Shown: piece after piece, positions 59,469-64,000 of the stretch
Layout: each line of letters begins with the position of its first letter
Position numbering within the stretch: position 1 is the stretch's first letter
Assembly (NCBI GenBank): GCA_021802765.1
Contig: JAJZRI010000004.1
Span: 1-64,000 of the forward strand
DNA: 64,000 nt
From: Microcaldota archaeon
GTDB taxonomy: Archaea; Micrarchaeota; Micrarchaeia; Micrarchaeales; CABMGC01
Direction of reading: 5' to 3'
Translations under genes and position numbers: made by a program
The notes under the pieces: model-generated
The model's input: the letters and a program-made list of their open reading frames with translations, nothing else
Database searches by the model: none
Told to the model about the DNA's origin: nothing

Positions 59469-60092
59469 GTGCATGTCAAAAATGCAAGCCAGGAGCAGGA
59501 AAGAAAGCGTCTAGGGCTGCTTAAGAACGTATTTCGGAAAAAGGAGATATCCTTATGGCATATGGCAGAGCGCCACATCAACAACGCAGAGGCGCTTTAT
59601 GATCTCGCGCATGGGAAATTCAGCTTAAGGGGCTCATTGTATCCGCGAAACAAAGATCCAGTCCTGGAAGCCGCAAACCTTTACCATGCAGTTGCAATTG
59701 ATTTTATCGTCTCAGGCCATCCTCTGCGGGCCGCAGAGAGCTTTGAGAAATCTGCAGACCTGCTCATAGAGTATTGCAACGACAGTGCCGCAAAGCTGTA
59801 TTTGATCAGAAGCAATACTGGAGTAATGCCCCGCATCTTCCCGGCAGACCATAATGCTGGAGAAACCATCAAGACAAGCCCATTCGCCTCCATCCTCAAC
59901 TATGCAGCATGGGACTATCTTACTGCATCCATACTGTATGGGGAAGGTCACAGGCGAGGTGGGTCTAGGAGCTACGAAGCCGCGCTCAAGGTCTTCATCG
60001 ATCTCGGTTTTAATGAGAATTGGATGCCAAAAGCCATCTCGCGCCTGGAGGGTTTTGTTTCCAGAGTGGCAAATCAGGTGCAACAAAGCTAA
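59469..60092 (+). CDS. Helical-repeat protein, unknown
   Basis: 207 residues from GTG 59469. The sequence is mostly helical. LWHMAERHINNAEALYDLA, PVLEAANLYHAVAIDFIVSG, PLRAAESFEKSADLLIEY and ILNYAAWDYLTASILYGEG resemble TPR-type helix pairs. A protein-protein scaffold is likely. It lies 9 bp after nadK. Confidence 0.55.
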   Translation: MHVKNASQEQERKRLGLLKNVFRKKEISLWHMAERHINNAEALYDLAHGKFSLRGSLYPRNKDPVLEAANLYHAVAIDFIVSGHPLRAAESFEKSADLLIEYCNDSAAKLYLIRSNTGVMPRIFPADHNAGETIKTSPFASILNYAAWDYLTASILYGEGHRRGGSRSYEAALKVFIDLGFNENWMPKAISRLEGFVSRVANQVQQS

Positions 60093-60147
60093 TGCCTACT
60101 TAATAAAAGTAGAAAAATATAAAAGAGAGAATTACGTCTTATAAACG

Positions 60148-61179
60148 GTGAAATGGTTGAAATCTGGTAATCACCTCAAGTCGAAGATAAAGCATATAGA
60201 CATAGGCACAAGGAGTCTTACTGAACTTGTCGACTCATTCTCTTCAATGTCCTTCCAGTCAAGAAACCTGGCCAACGCAGCGAAGATATATGGAAAAATG
60301 GTCTCTGACACTGATTGCACAATAATCCTGTGCCTTGCCGGATCTCTATTCAGCTCTGGGCTTAAGAGACTTGTTTACCAGATGGTCAAAAACAATATGG
60401 TGGATGTTATAGTCTCAACCGGCGCGATAATAGTTGATCAGGACTTCTTTGAGGCTATAGGCTTCAATCACTATTCCGGGTCACCGCTTGCTGACGACGA
60501 GGAGCTCCGAGCCAAGGCAATAGATAGGATATATGATACCTACATACGAGAGGATGAACTTAGGGTATGCGATGATACAGTGTGGAAAATAGCAGAGGGA
60601 CTTGAAAGAAGGCCTTATTCATCAAGGGAGTTTATAGCCGAAATGGGAAAATACCTATCAAAACACGCAAAGAAGCAGGACTCAGTTGTTCTTGAAGCCT
60701 ATAAGAAGGGCGTACCGATATTTGTCCCAGCATTTTCTGATTGCAGCGCAGGCTTCGGTCTTGTAAAACACCAGTGGAAAAACCCCGATGATCACGTCTC
60801 GATAGATTCTGCAAAGGACTTTCTCGAGCTCACAAAGATAAAAATGGGCGCGAAGCAGAGCGGACTACTAATGATAGGTGGCGGAGTTCCAAAGAATTTT
60901 GCCCAGGATACTGTTGTCGCCGCAGACATGCTCGGCATCGACGTGCCAATGCACAAATACGCAGTGCAGATAACGGTGGCAGACGAGCGGGACGGGGCTT
61001 TGTCAGGCTCGACACTAAAGGAGGCCCATTCTTGGGGAAAAGTTGATACCGGCAACACCCAGATGGTATTCTCGGAAGCGACGATAGCACTACCAATACT
61101 TGCGTCATACGTTTACAATAAAGGGGACTGGAAGAAGCGAAAGCCCAAGAACCTCAATTCAAGATTAGCCAAGCAGTGA
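60148..61179 (+). CDS. dys: Deoxyhypusine synthase
   Basis: 343 residues from GTG 60148; a TATA-like AAAAATATAAAAG is about 30 bp upstream. Family motifs: CLAGSLFSSGLK, VDVIVSTGAIIVDQDFFEAIGF, GGGVPKNFAQDTV and the catalytic-lysine block EAHSWGKVDTGNTQMVFSEATIALP. It transfers the aminobutyl group of spermidine to a lysine of aIF5A. The next two genes make putrescine. Confidence 0.96.
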   Translation: MKWLKSGNHLKSKIKHIDIGTRSLTELVDSFSSMSFQSRNLANAAKIYGKMVSDTDCTIILCLAGSLFSSGLKRLVYQMVKNNMVDVIVSTGAIIVDQDFFEAIGFNHYSGSPLADDEELRAKAIDRIYDTYIREDELRVCDDTVWKIAEGLERRPYSSREFIAEMGKYLSKHAKKQDSVVLEAYKKGVPIFVPAFSDCSAGFGLVKHQWKNPDDHVSIDSAKDFLELTKIKMGAKQSGLLMIGGGVPKNFAQDTVVAADMLGIDVPMHKYAVQITVADERDGALSGSTLKEAHSWGKVDTGNTQMVFSEATIALPILASYVYNKGDWKKRKPKNLNSRLAKQ

Positions 61180-61183
61180 TTTC

Positions 61184-62062
61184 ATGTCGAAAAATGTTAA
61201 AAAAGACGAGATTACGATAGGACTGGTGCAGATGAGCATGGGCCTAGACACGAAGGCAAATTTGGAAAAAGCGATAAGTAGGATAAAAGAGGCCGCATCA
61301 AAAGGAGCCCAGGTCGTCTGCCTTCCAGAGCTTTTCATGTCACAGTATTTCTGCCAGGAGGAAGATCCCGAGAACTTCAATCTAGCAGAGCCAATACCCG
61401 GGCCCACCACCGATGCTATATCAAAAGCCGCGCGCGAGAACAATGTGGCAGTAATAGCCGGAATATTCGAGAAGCGTGCGCGCGGGCTTTACCACAATTC
61501 CGCAGTGGTGGTAGATAAATCTGGCAAGCTTCTTGGAGTGTACCGTAAGATGCACATACCTGACGACCCCCACTACTATGAGAAGTTTTATTTCGCGCCT
61601 GGCGACCTCGGTTTCAAGGCTTTTGACACGGAGCACGGCAAACTAGGCACACTTATCTGCTGGGATCAATGGTATCCAGAGGCTGCGCGGCTCACTGCGC
61701 TTCTTGGCGCGCAAATATTATTTTATCCTACTGCAATAGGCTGGTTCCCTGAGGAAGAAGAGTCTACTAAAGAGATGCAGGACGCATGGGAGACCATCCA
61801 GCGTGCCCACGGCATTGCAAACGGCGTATTTGTAGTCGCGGTGAACAGGGTTGGAAAGGAAGGGAAGATAAACTTCTGGGGCTCATCATTTGTGTCCGGG
61901 CCTTTCGGCGAGATTATAGCCAAAGCAAGCCCAGGAAAGGAAGAGGTTCTGGTGGTCAAATGTGACCTTGGCAAGATAGATACTACAAGGCAAGGATGGC
62001 CTTTCCTTAGAGACAGAAGAATAGATGCATACAAGGGCGTGTCATCAAGATTTCTTGACTGA
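61184..62062 (+). CDS. aguB: N-carbamoylputrescine amidase
   Basis: 292 residues of the nitrilase superfamily. The Glu-Lys-Cys triad is E49 (CLPELFMSQYF), K122 (YRKMHIPDD) and C159 (TLICWDQWYPE). HIPDDPHYYEKFYFAPGD and WDTIQRAHGIANGVFVVAVNRVG-like blocks place it in the carbamoylputrescine amidase group. It yields putrescine, CO2 and ammonia. Four bp after dys and directly followed by aguA. Confidence 0.94.
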   Translation: MSKNVKKDEITIGLVQMSMGLDTKANLEKAISRIKEAASKGAQVVCLPELFMSQYFCQEEDPENFNLAEPIPGPTTDAISKAARENNVAVIAGIFEKRARGLYHNSAVVVDKSGKLLGVYRKMHIPDDPHYYEKFYFAPGDLGFKAFDTEHGKLGTLICWDQWYPEAARLTALLGAQILFYPTAIGWFPEEEESTKEMQDAWETIQRAHGIANGVFVVAVNRVGKEGKINFWGSSFVSGPFGEIIAKASPGKEEVLVVKCDLGKIDTTRQGWPFLRDRRIDAYKGVSSRFLD

Positions 62063-62075
62063 TTCTGGTGGGGAC

Positions 62076-63140
62076 TTGACCGATCAAAAAGAGACGCCAC
62101 ACCAACTTGGATACCGAATGCCTGCCGAATGGGAACTGCACGAAGGCACATGGATTGCATGGCCGAAAAATCCAGATTCTTTTCCAAAGGAGCTTCTTCC
62201 AGAAGTGGAAAAGACCTATGTGGAGATCATACGCGCCCTAATCCCAAACGAAAATGTAAATCTGCTTGTCGACGACTCCAGGGAGGAAAGGCGTATCATT
62301 AAGGCGCTTAACGCTGCAGGAATAAACGTTGCGAACCTTTCAATTCACAAAATTAGGACTGCCGACGTATGGTTTAGGGACTACGGCCCAATATTTATTG
62401 CAAGGAACAGTGGCAAAGGCAAGGAGGTCGCATGCACTCACTGGATATTCAATGCCTGGGGCAACAAATACGACGAGCTAAAAGCAGACACCAATATACC
62501 TAACCTAATGCCAAAAGGGGACTGCCAAAGCTTTGAGGTCCCAATGGTGCTTGAGGGCGGGTCAATAGATACAAATGGCAAAGGCACATTTCTCACAACT
62601 GAGCAGTGCCTCCTCAACAAGAACAGGAACCCATCCCTTTCGCGAACACAGATAGAAAAATACCTTTCAGATTACCTAGGCGCATCAAAAATAATATGGC
62701 TAAAGTATGGCATAGAGGGTGACGACACGGATGGCCACGTCGACGATCTAGCACGATTTGTCAACGACAACACCGTCCTATGCTCCTTTGAAGAGAATTC
62801 ACATGACACAAATAGCACTGCGCTTAGGGAGAACTTCAACCTGCTCAAGAATGCAACAGACCAGGACGGGAATAAGTTAAATATTGTCACGCTTCCAATG
62901 CCAGCGCAAGTAAAATACAATGGAATAAGGCTTCCTGCAAGTTATTCAAATTTCTATATCGCAAACAACGTAGTCTTGGTGCCCATCTTCGGAGATAAGA
63001 ATGACACACTGGCACTGAATACAATAAGCAGATTCTTTCAAGGCCGAAAGATAATTGGGATCAACTGCCGTGCGCTAGTTTACGGCTTCGGCGCGATTCA
63101 TTGCGTGACGCAGCAGCAACCGGCCAAGAGTGATATTTAA
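62076..63140 (+). CDS. aguA: Agmatine deiminase
   Basis: 354 residues from TTG 62076, chosen over the in-frame ATG at 62025 inside aguB because GGTGGGG lies 2-8 bp ahead of it and it starts near the family N-terminus (MPAEWELHEGTWIAWP). Motifs: DVWFRDYGPIF, VLEGGSIDTNGKGTFLTTEQCLLN, GIEGDDTDGHVDDLARF and the catalytic Cys in GFGAIHCVTQQQP. It converts agmatine to N-carbamoylputrescine, the AguB substrate. Confidence 0.95.
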   Translation: MTDQKETPHQLGYRMPAEWELHEGTWIAWPKNPDSFPKELLPEVEKTYVEIIRALIPNENVNLLVDDSREERRIIKALNAAGINVANLSIHKIRTADVWFRDYGPIFIARNSGKGKEVACTHWIFNAWGNKYDELKADTNIPNLMPKGDCQSFEVPMVLEGGSIDTNGKGTFLTTEQCLLNKNRNPSLSRTQIEKYLSDYLGASKIIWLKYGIEGDDTDGHVDDLARFVNDNTVLCSFEENSHDTNSTALRENFNLLKNATDQDGNKLNIVTLPMPAQVKYNGIRLPASYSNFYIANNVVLVPIFGDKNDTLALNTISRFFQGRKIIGINCRALVYGFGAIHCVTQQQPAKSDI

Positions 63141-63228
63141 CTAACATCAGTCATAACCCTATAACCGTTCATTGCTACAAACACCCCAATGCCACATATT
63201 TGATCAAAGCCAAACAATCCAGGCTACA

Positions 63229-63238
63229 TTATATATAA
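63229..63238 (+). promoter_or_regulatory. TATA box of the isomerase gene
   Basis: TTATATATAA, 48 bp before the ATG at 63277; the 136-bp gap after aguA marks a new transcription unit. A second weaker AT-rich box (TTTTATA) is adjacent to the ATG. I see nothing else in the gap. Confidence 0.5.
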
Positions 63239-63276
63239 CTGCGACTAGAAATCCCTAATGCTGCAAGGCGTTTTAT

Positions 63277-64000
63277 ATGGAGTTTATAGAGGAGCTCAAG
63301 CTGCTCAAGGAGCAGCTCAGATTCACAGAAAAGATAGACGTGCCAGAGGGCATAGACAACATAGTAATAGCTGGAATGGGCGGTTCTGGAATTGCAGGAA
63401 AGATCTTTAGTGAGTTTTATACAAAATTGCCAGTCTATATCGCAGACGACTATAACATCCCAGACTACGTCTCAAAAACCACTCTGCTTGTCGGCATGAG
63501 CTACTCTGGAAATACAGAAGAGACCATCTCTGCAGTGAAGCAAGGAATAGAAAAGGGTGCATATGTAGTTACCGTAGGCACGGGCGGAGAAATAAAAAAA
63601 TACGGAAAACAGCACGTGCAGATCCCGGATATGGGCATACAGCCCAGATCCGCAACGGGGTGGATGCTAATGCCGCTGATAAATGGCTTTGGCGCAGTTA
63701 AAAAAGAGGATATAGAAGAAGCGATAAGTGTTATAGAAGCACTAGACATTAATAACAACGAATGCCTTGAAGTTGCAAATGAGATAGCACGAGGCGACCA
63801 CATACCTGTAATATATGGCGCAGCGCCGTTCAAGACTGTTGCATACAGATGGAAGATGCAGTTCAATGAAAATGCAAAGGTTCTAGCATATCCTGCCAGT
63901 TTCCCGGAGCTAAATCACAGCGATACGATGGCCCTTGCCAAGACCTACAGGAAGGACAATCTCTACTTCATAGTATTCGGGTCACGAACAGGCAAGATAA
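63277..64000 (+). CDS. Bifunctional phosphoglucose/phosphomannose isomerase (partial)
   Basis: Open to the right edge, so not in the ORF track. 241 residues visible from ATG 63277 (MEFIEELKLLKEQL). SIS-domain motif VIAGMGGSGIAGKIFSEF at about 30-47, VGMSYSGNTEETISAV in the first half, and PASFPELNHSD with the catalytic Glu/His near the edge identify the archaeal bifunctional family. It interconverts fructose 6-phosphate with glucose 6- and mannose 6-phosphate, feeding glycan synthesis. Confidence 0.92.
   Translation, partial: MEFIEELKLLKEQLRFTEKIDVPEGIDNIVIAGMGGSGIAGKIFSEFYTKLPVYIADDYNIPDYVSKTTLLVGMSYSGNTEETISAVKQGIEKGAYVVTVGTGGEIKKYGKQHVQIPDMGIQPRSATGWMLMPLINGFGAVKKEDIEEAISVIEALDINNNECLEVANEIARGDHIPVIYGAAPFKTVAYRWKMQFNENAKVLAYPASFPELNHSDTMALAKTYRKDNLYFIVFGSRTGKI

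Noticed and set aside
1-64000. Transposases, integrases, prophage genes, rRNA or large non-coding RNAs
   Set aside because: No ORF shows such motifs and no intergenic gap is long enough for rRNA, RNase P RNA or SRP RNA.

Overview
The window is archaeal, most likely from a small-genome DPANN lineage; Micrarchaeota (ARMAN-type) is my best guess, made from content and not from any search. Supporting evidence: both subunits of the D-family replicative polymerase (DP1/DP2) beside a family B polymerase, type II methionine aminopeptidase, deoxyhypusine synthase, LSm, archaeal NadM, UPF0147, SecY of archaeal type, tRNAs without encoded CCA, two tRNAs that appear to contain introns, TATA boxes about 30 bp ahead of start codons (leaderless transcripts), and class III (pilin-like) signal peptides. 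Several modules are shared with bacteria: GrpE/DnaK/DnaJ, NrdR plus class II ribonucleotide reductase, a pyruvate-dehydrogenase-type complex, and agmatine deiminase plus N-carbamoylputrescine amidase.

Layout. 1-6009: surface block with a pilin-like fragment, an anchored exoprotein, a parallel-beta-helix protein, a PQQ-type propeller and a GT39-like glycosyltransferase. 6019-9478 (-): heat-shock operon wHTH-grpE-dnaK-dnaJ, with DnaJ cut short after its zinc finger. 9570-12538: Tag glycosylase, DeoC, a DUF929 thioredoxin-like exoprotein and a partner membrane protein. 12539-15277: an unusual long metallophosphoesterase. 15485-18283: an ABC importer whose AAA-associated domain is a separate gene. 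18356-22880: V4R-like protein, SecY, Kelch-like exoprotein, TauE transporter. 22891-34662: two tRNA-Arg, PolB, Map, DP2/DP1, UPF0147, a third tRNA-Arg, TatD, a ParB-like protein, tRNA-Ala with a T-loop insertion, LSm. 34764-42157: the most unusual part, a surface-protein island of pilin/LamG cassettes, one ending in two degenerate Hint-like domains, plus a family of anchored exoproteins. 42164-45109: nrdR and nrdJ with two NrdR boxes. 45302-53306: tRNA-His, NadM, intron-containing tRNA(CAT), epimerase, two Lrp-type regulators with palindromic operators, DAHP synthase, GNAT-like protein, M20 peptidase, sugar nucleotidyltransferase. 53406-58688: E1alpha, E1beta, E2, LysE, E3. 58698-64000: NAD kinase, a helical protein, deoxyhypusine synthase, AguB, AguA, and the start of a bifunctional phosphoglucose/phosphomannose isomerase.

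How the genes fit together. AguA and AguB turn agmatine into putrescine, the precursor of the spermidine that the adjacent deoxyhypusine synthase uses to modify aIF5A. NrdR probably represses nrdJ through two operator boxes located at and after the start of transcription. The two Lrp-type genes are each associated with 7-3-7 palindromes. The surface proteins, the GT39-like enzyme, the epimerase and the nucleotidyltransferase suggest a heavily glycosylated, possibly variable cell surface. I see no rRNA, CRISPR array, transposase or prophage.
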